In this document: piece after piece, positions 26,558 through 34,746 of the stretch
How positions within the stretch are numbered: the first letter of the stretch is position 1
How the letters are laid out: each line of letters opens with the position of its first letter
Assembly: GCA_027076905.1 (NCBI GenBank)
Contig: JALTGP010000072.1
Span: 1-35,263, forward strand
DNA: 35,263 nucleotides
Origin: Campylobacteraceae bacterium
GTDB taxonomy: Bacteria; Campylobacterota; Campylobacteria; Campylobacterales; Sulfurovaceae
Direction of reading: 5' to 3'
Translations under genes and position numbers: made by a program
The notes under the pieces: generated by a model
The model's input: the letters and a program-made list of their open reading frames with translations, nothing else
Databases searched by the model: none
Told to the model about the DNA's origin: nothing

Positions 26558-27442
26558 TTATCGGCTCTTCATATGAAATAGAAACTTTTGAAACATAAAG
26601 TTTTTATCATCATTTTTACCTACGGCTTCTGCTAGGTTGGCAGTACCTGTCTTGGATATAATCTCTTGACCTTTCTCTGTAAGTGAAAAGTTTAAAAACT
26701 GTCTTGCCCATCTGGTTGTATTTTTAGACAAATAGATAAAAAAAGGTCTTCTTAGCTTGTATATATTATGAGAGATGTTCTCCTTGGTTGGAGCGATATT
26801 ATCAACGTTAAGCATTTTTATCCCTTTGGTTCGAGAAGAGCTTGTTATATCATCTATAGCAAAGGCATACTTGTTTAATATAACCCCTTTTCTAATAGGA
26901 CCAGAGCTTTTGACACGAATGGCGTTTGGAGAAAAAGATATATTGGAATCATTAAATATAAGTTTTCTTGCTGTTGAACCCACTCCTGAGTGCTTACCTT
27001 TTCTAAGATAGAGAGTGATGGGTTTATTATCACCTCCAAGCTCTTTCCAGTTGGTGATTTTACCCAAGAGAATTTTTTTGATATTATCAAGTGAGAGATT
27101 ATTTATGGTATTCTTTTCATTAACAATAAATGCCAATGCACCCCATGCCACCTGTGTTCCCCAAATATCTTTTTCAATATCATTTTTTAGAGGAGCCCTA
27201 CATCCTGCTCCAATCTCTACCTTTTTATCATGAAGTCCTTTGGTAACAAATCCAACACCACCTTTTTTATTTAAGGTAATCGAGATATTTCGCTCCTTTT
27301 CAAATGATTGTGTTAACTCTTTGATAAAAGCAACCCGCGTAATTCCACACGCATACATTTTTAACTCAGGTTGTTTTTCATCGTTTGTATTTGAATAGAG
27401 AGATATACTAATCACCCCTAGTGCGATAATAGTTTTAAACAT
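26558..27442 (-). CDS. PstS-type phosphate/anion-binding periplasmic protein (orphan)
   Basis: 294 aa from the ATG at 27442, which has AAGGA 5-6 nt upstream. A TTG 15 nt earlier would place that site inside the coding region. A signal peptide (FKTIIALGVISISLYS) is followed by a PBP-like domain: GITRVAF near the first anion loop, KGGVGFV, GAGCRAP (equivalent to the GSR segment), WGALAFIVNE, ITNWKELGG and SGVGSTARKL, all common in PstS-like proteins. It probably binds phosphate or another small anion. No pstC/A/B genes are nearby. A stand-alone binding or sensor role is possible. It has no downstream partner. Confidence 0.78.
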   Translation of the reverse strand: MFKTIIALGVISISLYSNTNDEKQPELKMYACGITRVAFIKELTQSFEKERNISITLNKKGGVGFVTKGLHDKKVEIGAGCRAPLKNDIEKDIWGTQVAWGALAFIVNEKNTINNLSLDNIKKILLGKITNWKELGGDNKPITLYLRKGKHSGVGSTARKLIFNDSNISFSPNAIRVKSSGPIRKGVILNKYAFAIDDITSSSRTKGIKMLNVDNIAPTKENISHNIYKLRRPFFIYLSKNTTRWARQFLNFSLTEKGQEIISKTGTANLAEAVGKNDDKNFMFQKFLFHMKSR

Positions 27443-27572
27443 ATTTTTCCTTGTCAATTATTCTTTATCACTCATTTTAGAGAGTTTTTTGTAAAAGTCA
27501 TAATTACTTATAATAGTATTTTATCTAAAAAATATTACTAATTATATTTAAAATAATTTTTTATCTCTAAAA

Positions 27573-27581
27573 TGATAAAAT
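27573..27581 (+). promoter_or_regulatory. Extended -10 promoter for the VanX-cinA pair
   Basis: TGATAAAAT lies 18 nt before the ATG at 27600, with GGAG at 27591-27594. The preceding 130 bp is AT-rich with no other feature I can support. Confidence 0.5.
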
Positions 27582-27599
27582 AGCGATATTGGAGAATAT

Positions 27600-28262
27600 A
27601 TGAAAAAACTATTTTTATTAGGTCTATTTTTGATAATAAATGGCAGTGCAAAAGAGCTACCAAAAGGGTTTGCCTATTTAGAAGAGCAGATACCAACGGT
27701 TGAATTAGATATGAGATATTATGGAAATAATAATTTTATTGGAAAGCCTATTAAGGGATACCTCTCCTCTCGGGCAATATTGAGTGTTAAAGCTACAACA
27801 TCTTTAAAAAGAGTGCAAGAGGAGTTAAAAGGTTTTGGTTTGGGTCTCAAAATTTTTGATGCTTATCGACCTCAAAAAGCAGTTGACCATTTTGTGTATT
27901 GGGGTAAAGATTTGGTAGATATGAAGATGAAAGCATTTTACTATCCAAATATTGAGAAGAAAAATCTATTTAAAAAGGGGTATATTGCCACACACTCAGG
28001 TCATAGTAGGGGAAGTACTATTGATTTAATCATAATCGACTTGGAAACAAAAGAGGGGCTTGATATGGGGTCTTCTTTTGACTTTTTTGGTAGAGAATCA
28101 TGGATAAGTTACAAGAAAATTACAGTACAACAGAGAGCCAACCGTATGTTACTTCATATAATTATGCTAAAATATGGGTTTAAATCTTATTCACAAGAGT
28201 GGTGGCACTTTACACTTAAGAGAGAGCCATTTAAGAGATACTTTGATTTTGATGTGGAGTAA
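27600..28262 (+). CDS. D-alanyl-D-alanine dipeptidase, VanX family
   Basis: 220 aa. A signal peptide (about 1-17, LFLLGLFLIINGSA) marks it as periplasmic. Zinc ligands and catalytic residues are all present with the spacing of VanX: R90 in DAYRPQ, H135 and D142 in SGHSRGSTIDL, E200 and H203 in EWWH. These enzymes hydrolyse D-Ala-D-Ala. In Gram-negative bacteria with no vancomycin cassette (there is none here) they are thought to recycle peptidoglycan dipeptides. GGAG precedes the ATG. The cinA-type gene starts 3 nt after its stop. Confidence 0.9.
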   Translation: MKKLFLLGLFLIINGSAKELPKGFAYLEEQIPTVELDMRYYGNNNFIGKPIKGYLSSRAILSVKATTSLKRVQEELKGFGLGLKIFDAYRPQKAVDHFVYWGKDLVDMKMKAFYYPNIEKKNLFKKGYIATHSGHSRGSTIDLIIIDLETKEGLDMGSSFDFFGRESWISYKKITVQQRANRMLLHIIMLKYGFKSYSQEWWHFTLKREPFKRYFDFDVE

Positions 28263-28265
28263 TTT

Positions 28266-28745
28266 ATGAAAAACAGTATAAGAGAAAATACGATAGAGAT
28301 AATAGATATGTTAAAAAAGAGGAAGCAAACGATAACCTTTGCTGAGAGTTGTACAGGGGGAAGAATTGCTTCGGAGTTTACTGCCATTTCTGGTGCGTCT
28401 ATTGTACTCAATGGTTCGGTGGTGAGCTATGCCAATGAGATAAAGTCCAAGTGGCTTGGGGTAGAGGAGAAGACACTTATGAAATATGGGGCAGTTAGTT
28501 TACAATGCGTAGAAGAGATGCTACGTGGGATAGTCAAAATGGTAGATGCAGAGCATGGCATAGCTGTAAGTGGAATTGCAGGACCTACAGGAGGAACAGC
28601 AGAGAAACCAGTGGGTACAGTTTATATCGGAGTGATGGTTAATGGTGAAATCAGTGTTGAACATTGTTTTTTTAAGGGGGATAGAGGTTCAATTCAAGAA
28701 CAATCTACAGACCATGCTATTGCTCTTTTTAAAAATAAAATGTAA
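28266..28745 (+). CDS. pncC: CinA C-terminal domain protein, nicotinamide-nucleotide amidase PncC
   Basis: 159 aa, a stand-alone CinA C-terminal domain without the N-terminal COG1058 part. It deamidates NMN to nicotinate mononucleotide in NAD recycling. The conserved TFAESCTGGRIA (24-35) contains the active serine S28. SGASIVLNGSVVSYAN (42-57) and GIAGPTGGTAEKPVGTVYIG (105-124) complete the family signature. It starts 3 nt after the dipeptidase and shares its promoter. The pairing with a VanX-type enzyme has no obvious biochemical reason. Confidence 0.92.
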   Translation: MKNSIRENTIEIIDMLKKRKQTITFAESCTGGRIASEFTAISGASIVLNGSVVSYANEIKSKWLGVEEKTLMKYGAVSLQCVEEMLRGIVKMVDAEHGIAVSGIAGPTGGTAEKPVGTVYIGVMVNGEISVEHCFFKGDRGSIQEQSTDHAIALFKNKM

Positions 28746-28760
28746 TTTATCAAAAAACCC

Positions 28761-28789
28761 TTGACATATCCCTTTTCATAGGCTATAAT
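28761..28789 (+). promoter_or_regulatory. Full-consensus promoter of the tRNA cluster
   Basis: TTGACA (28761-28766), 17 nt, TATAAT (28784-28789), an exact match to the sigma-70 consensus at both boxes and spacing, with a GC-rich CCGTCC discriminator. It is the strongest promoter in the window and lies 36 nt before the first tRNA. Confidence 0.88.
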
Positions 28790-28824
28790 TCCGTCCACTT
28801 ATCAACAATGGTAAGTAAAATCGT

Positions 28825-28900
28825 GACCCGTTAGCTCAGTTGGTAGAGCAATTCCCTTTTAAGGAATGGGCCCTAGGTTCGAATCCTAGACGGGTCACCA
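28825..28900 (+). tRNA. tRNA-Lys (TTT), copy 1
   Basis: 76 nt with encoded CCA. Acceptor GACCCGT/ACGGGTC, D arm GCTC/GAGC, anticodon stem ATTCC/GGAAT with loop CTTTTAA (anticodon TTT), T arm CTAGG-TTCGAAT-CCTAG. All stems pair fully. It is identical to copy 2 at 29014. Confidence 0.97.
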
Positions 28901-28919
28901 CGATAATGTCAATATAGGT

Positions 28920-28996
28920 GCGGTGGTAGTTCAGTTGGTTAGAATACCTGCCTGTCACGCAGGGGGTCGCGAGTTCGAGTCTCGTCCACCGCGCCA
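28920..28996 (+). tRNA. tRNA-Asp (GTC), copy 1
   Basis: 77 nt with encoded CCA. Acceptor GCGGTGG/CCACCGC, anticodon stem CCTGC/GCAGG with loop CTGTCAC (anticodon GTC), T loop TTCGAGT. It is identical to the copy at 29536, including the ATAGGT just upstream. Confidence 0.97.
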
Positions 28997-29013
28997 TAAC
29001 ATTTCAAAAGTGT

Positions 29014-29089
29014 GACCCGTTAGCTCAGTTGGTAGAGCAATTCCCTTTTAAGGAATGGGCCCTAGGTTCGAATCCTAGACGGGTCACCA
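29014..29089 (+). tRNA. tRNA-Lys (TTT), copy 2
   Basis: 76 nt with encoded CCA, identical in sequence to copy 1 at 28825, including the GT immediately upstream. Confidence 0.97.
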
Positions 29090-29136
29090 CTAAAATCATC
29101 TTCAGCAGATGACTGATGAAACTTGTTTCATTTTAG
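29090..29136 (+). other. Fully paired three-stem spacer between tRNA-Lys and tRNA-Val
   Basis: The 47 nt directly after the tRNA-Lys CCA can fold as three perfect 6-bp stems: outer CTAAAA (29090-29095) with TTTTAG (29131-29136), inner TCATCT/AGATGA (29096-29101/29107-29112), and TGAAAC/GTTTCA (29117-29122/29125-29130). The last has only TT between the arms, so it would really form five pairs and a four-base loop. Only CTGA (29113-29116) is left as linker. It may guide processing or be a decayed tRNA-like unit. Confidence 0.5.
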
Positions 29137-29147
29137 AGAAAAAAGCT

Positions 29148-29223
29148 GGTCGCTTAGCTCAGTTGGTAGAGCGCTACCCTTACAAGGTAGATGTCACAAG
29201 TTCGAGTCTTGTAGCGACCACCA
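29148..29223 (+). tRNA. tRNA-Val (TAC), copy 1
   Basis: 76 nt with encoded CCA. Acceptor GGTCGCT/AGCGACC, anticodon stem CTACC/GGTAG with loop CTTACAA (anticodon TAC), T stem ACAAG/CTTGT. It is identical to the copy at 29366. Confidence 0.97.
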
Positions 29224-29277
29224 TTGATAGAAACATAAAACGAACATAGTTTTTAAATATTGTTTACGGTTCAAGAT

Positions 29278-29353
29278 GACCCTTTCATCTAGTGGCCAAG
29301 GATATTGCGTTTTCATCGCAAAAACAAAGGTTCAAATCCTTTAGGGGTCGCCA
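29278..29353 (+). tRNA. tRNA-Glu (TTC)
   Basis: 76 nt with encoded CCA. Acceptor GACCCTT/AGGGGTC with one T-G pair, D stem ATCT/GGAT, anticodon stem TTGCG/CGCAA with loop TTTTCAT (anticodon TTC), T arm AAAGG-TTCAAAT-CCTTT. It is the only single-copy tRNA of the cluster. In plants and many bacteria tRNA-Glu also feeds haem synthesis through HemA/HemL, and hemL is in this window. Confidence 0.95.
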
Positions 29354-29365
29354 AAGTTTTGTTAT

Positions 29366-29441
29366 GGTCGCTTAGCTCAGTTGGTAGAGCGCTACCCTTA
29401 CAAGGTAGATGTCACAAGTTCGAGTCTTGTAGCGACCACCA
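29366..29441 (+). tRNA. tRNA-Val (TAC), copy 2
   Basis: 76 nt with encoded CCA, identical to copy 1 at 29148. It lies 12 nt after tRNA-Glu. Confidence 0.97.
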
Positions 29442-29505
29442 TAGTTTTCTTTAGTAGAAAGCTAAAAAGTGTTGTTTTTTTAAGTAATAGATAAAGAATT
29501 TAAAG

Positions 29506-29511
29506 TATAAT
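29506..29511 (+). promoter_or_regulatory. Possible separate -10 box for the last tRNA-Asp
   Basis: TATAAT lies 25 nt before tRNA-Asp copy 2, inside the longest spacer (94 nt). It is preceded by a weak hairpin (about 29443-29463) and a T-run (29474-29481) that could end the upstream transcript. The last tRNA may therefore be its own unit. Confidence 0.35.
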
Positions 29512-29535
29512 TCTTTTGTAACTTTCTTTATAGGT

Positions 29536-29612
29536 GCGGTGGTAGTTCAGTTGGTTAGAATACCTGCCTGTCACGCAGGGGGTCGCGAGTTCGAGTCTCG
29601 TCCACCGCGCCA
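29536..29612 (+). tRNA. tRNA-Asp (GTC), copy 2
   Basis: 77 nt with encoded CCA, identical to copy 1 at 28920. It is the last tRNA of the cluster and converges with aroE. Confidence 0.97.
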
Positions 29613-29650
29613 TATCTTTTAAATCACAAAAAATTCATTTTAAGAAAAGC

Positions 29651-30445
29651 TTAAAAAGCTTCCCTCATATACTTTTCTATCTCTTCAAATGTAAACTTAT
29701 GATTAGTAAAATACTCAAAAGCAATAACTCCTTGATAGAGTAACATATCACTTCCATCTTTTATTGGTTTATGATATTTTTTTGCAAATTTCAAGAATGG
29801 GGTATCTTTTCCATAGATAACATCAATACAGGCTTTAGCCTCTGGGATAACTTCATCTAGTATCTCTTTTGGACAAGGTAGACTCTCATCTTCTAATCCT
29901 GCTGAAGTCATGTTCACAACTAAATCATATCTATCTTTAGTTTTATAAAATGTCTCAAAAGTATAGGTTTTAAAACCATCTTCTCGAAAACGTTTCAAAC
30001 GGGCTTCGCTTCTGTTGAGTAGGGTTACCTCATATCCAGCATCTCTTAGCACCATAGAGGTTGATTGGGCTGTGCCACCTGCTCCCAAGAAAAGTACTCT
30101 CTTGGTCTCCTTAAACTCCTCTATCGCCTTTAGAAAACCAGGTGCATCAGTATTATAGCCATAGAGTTTTCCCTCTCTATTTATAATGGTATTAACTGCA
30201 CCTACTTTTTGAGCAAATGGGTCAAGCTCATCACACGCCTTAAACGCCTCCTCTTTGTACGGTACTGTGATATTTGCTCCTCTGATATTTAAATCAAAAA
30301 ACTTCTGTCGTAGTTGTCTGCCATCCTCTAATCTGTAGCGAGTATAACAGCCATTGTGATTTAAGCCTCTAAAGGAGAGATTGTGCATAAGGGGTGATTT
30401 TGAGTGAGAGACGGGGTTTCCAAATATAGTAAAAAGTTGTTGCAT
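29651..30445 (-). CDS. aroE: Shikimate dehydrogenase AroE
   Basis: 264 aa. It reduces 3-dehydroshikimate with NADPH in the chorismate pathway. Shikimate contacts are S13/S15 in NPVSHSKSP, catalytic K64 in NITVPYKEE, N85 in GAVNTI and D100 in YNTDAPG. The NADP-binding GAGGTAQS motif is near 120-127, and LLYQG near the C-terminus supplies the conserved Gln. It is last in the row glyA, DUF1882-like, SPOR, trpE, aroE, 62 nt after trpE. It converges with the tRNA cluster. Confidence 0.96.
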   Translation of the reverse strand: MQQLFTIFGNPVSHSKSPLMHNLSFRGLNHNGCYTRYRLEDGRQLRQKFFDLNIRGANITVPYKEEAFKACDELDPFAQKVGAVNTIINREGKLYGYNTDAPGFLKAIEEFKETKRVLFLGAGGTAQSTSMVLRDAGYEVTLLNRSEARLKRFREDGFKTYTFETFYKTKDRYDLVVNMTSAGLEDESLPCPKEILDEVIPEAKACIDVIYGKDTPFLKFAKKYHKPIKDGSDMLLYQGVIAFEYFTNHKFTFEEIEKYMREAF

Positions 30446-30507
30446 GAGATTTTCCTAAAAAATTTTAGAAGAATTATATCAAAATTGCAAAGAGCTACGA
30501 AGAAATT

Positions 30508-31914
30508 TTAAAGTTTCTCCATATCTTTAATGGTTGCAAGTAAAGCACCTAATTTATTTTTAACCTCTAGGTACTCTAACTCTGGAATAGAATCTGCTAC
30601 CACTCCTGCACCTGCTTGAAGCGTAATACTATTAGGCTTGATAAGTGAAGTTCTTATGGCAATTGAGCTGTCCATTTCACCATTAAAAGCGAAGTACCCA
30701 ACAGAGCCTGAGTAGAAGCCTCGCTTAAGACCCTCATAGTGAGCAATAAGCTCCATCGCTCTAATTTTTGGAGCTCCTGTCATTGTTCCTGCTGTGAAGG
30801 TAGCACGAAAAAGGTCAAACATATCTTTATATTCTGATATCGTCGCCTCGACATCGGTAACCATATGCATAACATGAGAGTATTTCTCCACACGCATCAT
30901 ATCTGTTACCTCCACACTGCCTGTTTTGGCAACACGCCCGACATCATTTCTACCTAAATCAATGAGCATAAGATGTTCTGCACACTCTTTTGGGTCATTG
31001 AGCATCTCAAGCTCAAGCTCTCTGTCTCTCGTGGCATTTTTACCACGTTTTCGTGTTCCTGCAATAGGACGAAGCAGTATTTTACTTTCAGATAGTCGTA
31101 CCATCACCTCAGGAGATGAACCACAAATAGAGAACTCCTCATAATCCAATAAAAATAGATAAGGAGAGGGGTTTTTTGAGCGTAAAAGACGATAAAAACT
31201 TAGAGGGTCTATCTGACCTTTTTGAGTATATCTATTAGCCAAAAGTATCTGAAAAATATCACCTGAACGTATCATCTCTTTTGATTCGGTTACAAGAGAT
31301 TTAAATCTCTCTTCATCAATAGAAAACTCACCTTCACCCTCTAAAATAGCAGGTTTAAGCTTTTGTACTTGATTGCTTTTGTTTAGCATACTCTCTAAAA
31401 TTCTAACCTCTTCATCGCAGTTCTCATCATTTTGAATAATAGTGAGAATGGCAGTTTTATGAGAAAAGGCTAAAATTATAGAGGGACGAACCAAATCTAA
31501 GTCAGGTGTTTGTAGTGGGTCATCAAGCCTATCCATGCTCTTTTTTAGCGTTGGTTCAAAGACTTTAACCATATCATAACCAATAAATCCAATAAACCCA
31601 TCAGTAAAAGCAAAACCAAGTTCCGAGGAGAGTCTTTGGTATTTCTCTTGGTCAAGCTTTTTGTAATAATCTTGTAAAAAATTAAAAGGGTCAATATCCA
31701 GTTTGCTCTGTTTCTTATCTTTATTGATATAAAAGGTTTGATTGTCTCTATAGCTAATTCGCTCTTTTGCACCGATAGTAATAAAAGAGAAATTTCCATC
31801 ACTACTGTTGACCACACTCTCAAAGAGCATTGTTATTTCATCTTTAAAGAGCTTTTTAATCTCCCCGTACATCGCTACGGGGGTTAATTGGTCAAAAAGT
31901 ACTTGTTTAATCAT
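30508..31914 (-). CDS. trpE: Anthranilate synthase component I TrpE
   Basis: 468 aa. A chorismate-utilising enzyme. The N-terminal region has the LFES segment (30-33) that matches the tryptophan-feedback LLES motif of TrpE, which favours TrpE over PabB. The catalytic part has RPIAGTRKRG, DPKECAEHLMLIDLGRNDVG, SHVMHMVTDV, TAGTMTGAPKIRAMELI and GYFAFNGEMDSSIAIRT, all family signatures. It makes anthranilate from chorismate with a glutaminase partner; no trpG is in the window. It sits between the SPOR gene (5-nt gap) and aroE, so two chorismate-linked genes share a transcript. Confidence 0.88.
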   Translation of the reverse strand: MIKQVLFDQLTPVAMYGEIKKLFKDEITMLFESVVNSSDGNFSFITIGAKERISYRDNQTFYINKDKKQSKLDIDPFNFLQDYYKKLDQEKYQRLSSELGFAFTDGFIGFIGYDMVKVFEPTLKKSMDRLDDPLQTPDLDLVRPSIILAFSHKTAILTIIQNDENCDEEVRILESMLNKSNQVQKLKPAILEGEGEFSIDEERFKSLVTESKEMIRSGDIFQILLANRYTQKGQIDPLSFYRLLRSKNPSPYLFLLDYEEFSICGSSPEVMVRLSESKILLRPIAGTRKRGKNATRDRELELEMLNDPKECAEHLMLIDLGRNDVGRVAKTGSVEVTDMMRVEKYSHVMHMVTDVEATISEYKDMFDLFRATFTAGTMTGAPKIRAMELIAHYEGLKRGFYSGSVGYFAFNGEMDSSIAIRTSLIKPNSITLQAGAGVVADSIPELEYLEVKNKLGALLATIKDMEKL

Positions 31915-31919
31915 TATGC

Positions 31920-32780
31920 TTATTTAATCTTTGCAATATAGGCATCAGAAGCAACATTTGCTTTTGCTTTTGCTAAATGGTTTTGAGCGTCTCTTTGGCT
32001 ATAGAAAGGACCAATGAGAACTCTTGTTAATCCACTTTTGATTTTAGTGGTTTTGTAGTTAAGTTTAATTGCTTTAATATTTCTAATAGCAGTACTTGGA
32101 TTTGCAAAAGTACCCACTTTAATGTAGTAACCACGTGTTACTCTTTTAGTTGAAACATGTTTTGTTCTTGTAGTTGTAGTTGTAGTTGTTTTCTTTTTCA
32201 CATACTTAGGTCTTGTATAAGTAGACTTTTTAGGAGTACTATGTACTATACTTTTTTTAGAAGAAGTTTCATGATGAGAAGCAGACTTTGTAGTACTCTT
32301 TGTTGATTGTTCTGTTCTTAGAGGTACTTTTGTTCTTGATGTAGTATTTCTCTCCGCAAGTAGAGGCATTTTATCATCACTAGTAGCTGAAACACCACTG
32401 TGTGTTCTATCTTTTGTAGAATTCCCTTTATCTTCACTGTTTTTTGAAGTCAAAGCAACGGTTGCAGCCGCACCAGCAAGTGCAGCCCCTGCTATAGCAA
32501 CACCGTTTCCTGTGCCATTACTAGCTGAAGATAATTCATTTGAAGCCATACCTGTTAAATTACTTTCTCCTAATTCCTGAACTGTTCCATCAGCTCTAAG
32601 CTGTGATGTCTCATCAGTATCATCTCCACCCAAGATAAGCTTTGTAATTACAATTGATATCACCAAAATAATAAATAATAGAGCTAAAAGAGTCAGTATA
32701 TTTTTTAGCTGATTACCTTTGGAAGTTTCGGCATCTTCGATGACGATGTCATTTAAATTTTTTGTTTCCATAATTTTCAT
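31920..32780 (-). CDS. Membrane-anchored SPOR-domain protein
   Basis: 286 aa. A short cytoplasmic N-terminus is followed by one membrane helix (about 27-50). A long low-complexity periplasmic linker (Ser/Thr/Lys-rich, with a run of threonines near 195-202) leads to a C-terminal SPOR domain (about 212-286, GYYIKVGTFANPSTAIRNI to the end). SPOR domains bind peptidoglycan lacking stem peptides at the division site. The linker also carries an Ala/Gly-rich stretch (about 93-112). Which of two ATGs (32780 or 32771) is used is open: GGAG is 3 nt from the first and 12 nt from the second. It corresponds by position to C. jejuni Cj0404. Confidence 0.87.
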   Translation of the reverse strand: MKIMETKNLNDIVIEDAETSKGNQLKNILTLLALLFIILVISIVITKLILGGDDTDETSQLRADGTVQELGESNLTGMASNELSSASNGTGNGVAIAGAALAGAAATVALTSKNSEDKGNSTKDRTHSGVSATSDDKMPLLAERNTTSRTKVPLRTEQSTKSTTKSASHHETSSKKSIVHSTPKKSTYTRPKYVKKKTTTTTTTRTKHVSTKRVTRGYYIKVGTFANPSTAIRNIKAIKLNYKTTKIKSGLTRVLIGPFYSQRDAQNHLAKAKANVASDAYIAKIK

Positions 32781-32838
32781 GGTCTCCTATTTTTTACTGA
32801 AAGTATAACATAATTATTCCTAGTTTGATAGTGTTGAA

Positions 32839-33339
32839 TTACATTTTTTTTATAGGAAGTGTTATTTTGTTGTATATTTTAGGAAAATGTTTATGAGGAA
32901 GTATTTTACATCTTTTGTTTGCCTTAAACTCCATAGTGTATTCTATTTTTTCAATTATATCATAAGCTTTTTCAAGTGTGAAATCCTCAAAAGGTATAAA
33001 GATTTGAACGTGGTTTTTTTTAGAACTTTCATAGGTATAAAATGTCTCAATATAGAGTGATTTTAGAATCTGTTTTAAAAGATAGTAAAATCGGTTACTA
33101 CTCTCTTTTTCATACTCAATAACAATATAATTGGTCCTGTTGTTGGAGATAAGAGGAACAGCTACTATTAGTTCTCCATTTAGGTGTTGATTAATAAGTA
33201 GCTTGGTTGGAGAGAGAGAAATTTTTTCATATTTACTGTAGAGGGTACGATTGTTGAATATGATTTTATCAACAATCGAATCTCTTTTAATATAATAGGA
33301 GTCTACATCAAAATGTAGGTCAAATATTGTTATTTTCAA
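32839..33339 (-). CDS. DUF1882-like conserved protein
   Basis: 166 aa. A soluble protein rich in aromatic and basic residues, without signal peptide or membrane helix. The N-terminus resembles DUF1882 proteins of Campylobacter and Helicobacter (YYIKRDSIVDKI, NNRTLYSKYEKI). Genomic position agrees, since such a gene follows glyA in those genera. The function is unknown. The only available start is TTG, 2 nt after the glyA stop, without a good ribosome binding site, so it is probably translated by coupling to glyA. Confidence 0.75.
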   Translation of the reverse strand: MKITIFDLHFDVDSYYIKRDSIVDKIIFNNRTLYSKYEKISLSPTKLLINQHLNGELIVAVPLISNNRTNYIVIEYEKESSNRFYYLLKQILKSLYIETFYTYESSKKNHVQIFIPFEDFTLEKAYDIIEKIEYTMEFKANKRCKILPHKHFPKIYNKITLPIKKM

Positions 33340-33341
33340 GG

Positions 33342-34592
33342 TTAGAAAATAGCTTTTTCATAGATAACAAAGTTAGATGCTAATGCTTTCATCTCATCTT
33401 TAATTTTACTATGAAGCTCTGTATCCTCGATATTTTCAAGTACATCAGCCATTTTATTCGCGATAATTTCAAACTCAGCCTCTTTCATACCACGACTTGT
33501 CAATGCAGCTGCACCGACCCTAATTCCCGAAGTTACAAATGGGCTTCTTGTTTCACCTGGAACAGTGTTTTTATTAACCGTTATACCTGCTGCACCCAAC
33601 GCTGCATCGGCATCTTTTCCAGAAAAATCCTTATCTAAAAATGAGACCAACACCAAGTGGTTGTCTGTACCGTTACTTACCAAATTGAAGCCTCTTTTTA
33701 TAAGCATATCAGCGAGTACTTTAGTGTTTGCTTTTACCTGTTTTGCATAATCTTTCCACTCATCAGAGAGATTGTACTTAAATCCAACAGCTTTGGCAGC
33801 GATAACATGAACAAGTGGTCCACCTTGAAGTCCAGGAAAAATGGCTGAGTTAATTTTTTTAGCAATCGCCTCATCGTTGGTCATAATCATACCACCACGA
33901 GGTCCAGCAAGTGTTTTGTGCGTAGTGGTTGTTACCACATCAGCATAAGGGAAGGGGCTTGGATGCTCATCAGCACAAACCAATCCAGCAATATGTGCGA
34001 TATCAGCTAAAAGTAAAGCACCAACCTCATCTGCAATCTCTTTGAACTTTTTAAAGTCAATCTCACGTGCATACGCCGAAGCACCACAAACGATGATTTT
34101 GGGTTGTACTATTTTAGCAATATCCAATACTCTCTCATAGTTGATGTATCCATCCATCTCAACACCATAGGTAAAGCTTTGGTAGTTTTTACCTGAAAAG
34201 CTTGGTTTTGACCCATGGGTCAAGTGTCCACCGTGGCTTAAATCCATTCCTAAAATTTTGTCACCTGCTTTGAGTAACGCTGCGTAGACAGCACCATTGG
34301 CTTGGCTTCCTGAGTGTGGTTGAACATTGGCATAGTTACAATTAAAGAGTTTACAAGCTCTATCAATTGCCAGTTGCTCTACAGTATCAGCGTGTTCACA
34401 TCCACCATAATATCTTTTGTATGGGTAGCCCTCGGCATATTTATTGGTAAAAACAGAACCCATAGCCTCCATTACAGCAGGAAGTGTAAAGTTTTCAGAT
34501 GCAATCATCTCTAAGTGGTTGGTCTGTCTCTCTAGCTCTTGGTTTATAGCTTCAAAAATCTCTGGGTCAAATGTTTCCATTGCGTAGCTCAC
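33342..34592 (-). CDS. glyA: Serine hydroxymethyltransferase GlyA
   Basis: 416 aa. It converts serine and tetrahydrofolate to glycine and methylene-tetrahydrofolate. The PLP lysine is K226 in [14 protein letters not shown]. Other conserved parts are [14 protein letters not shown] (52-65), HSGSQAN (93-99) and [10 protein letters not shown] (195-204). The start is GTG at 34592 with AAAGGA 7-8 nt upstream. The ATG twelve bases later has no such site. It leads the row of five genes ending at aroE, and a TGATATAAA promoter lies upstream. It is near folP, so two folate genes neighbour each other. Confidence 0.97.
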   Translation of the reverse strand: MSYAMETFDPEIFEAINQELERQTNHLEMIASENFTLPAVMEAMGSVFTNKYAEGYPYKRYYGGCEHADTVEQLAIDRACKLFNCNYANVQPHSGSQANGAVYAALLKAGDKILGMDLSHGGHLTHGSKPSFSGKNYQSFTYGVEMDGYINYERVLDIAKIVQPKIIVCGASAYAREIDFKKFKEIADEVGALLLADIAHIAGLVCADEHPSPFPYADVVTTTTHKTLAGPRGGMIMTNDEAIAKKINSAIFPGLQGGPLVHVIAAKAVGFKYNLSDEWKDYAKQVKANTKVLADMLIKRGFNLVSNGTDNHLVLVSFLDKDFSGKDADAALGAAGITVNKNTVPGETRSPFVTSGIRVGAAALTSRGMKEAEFEIIANKMADVLENIEDTELHSKIKDEMKALASNFVIYEKAIF

Positions 34593-34623
34593 AAATATAT
34601 CCTTTTAGGAAAAATAATTTGTA

Positions 34624-34632
34624 TTTATATCA
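34624..34632 (-). promoter_or_regulatory. Extended -10 promoter for the glyA row
   Basis: TGATATAAA on the minus strand, 31 nt upstream of the GTG start. Confidence 0.5.
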
Positions 34633-34746
34633 GATTTAATGTAAGAATGTCTTGAATTTTCAGCTATTATTCTCTCAAATCATTCCCTTGCAAAGTAAGC
34701 ATCTATCACAAAATCATAAAATCTTAATACAATTAGGGATTAACAT

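Noticed and set aside
27600-28262. VanX-type gene as vancomycin resistance
   Set aside because: No vanH, vanA or vanRS genes nearby, a signal peptide is present, and Gram-negative homologues are linked to peptidoglycan turnover.
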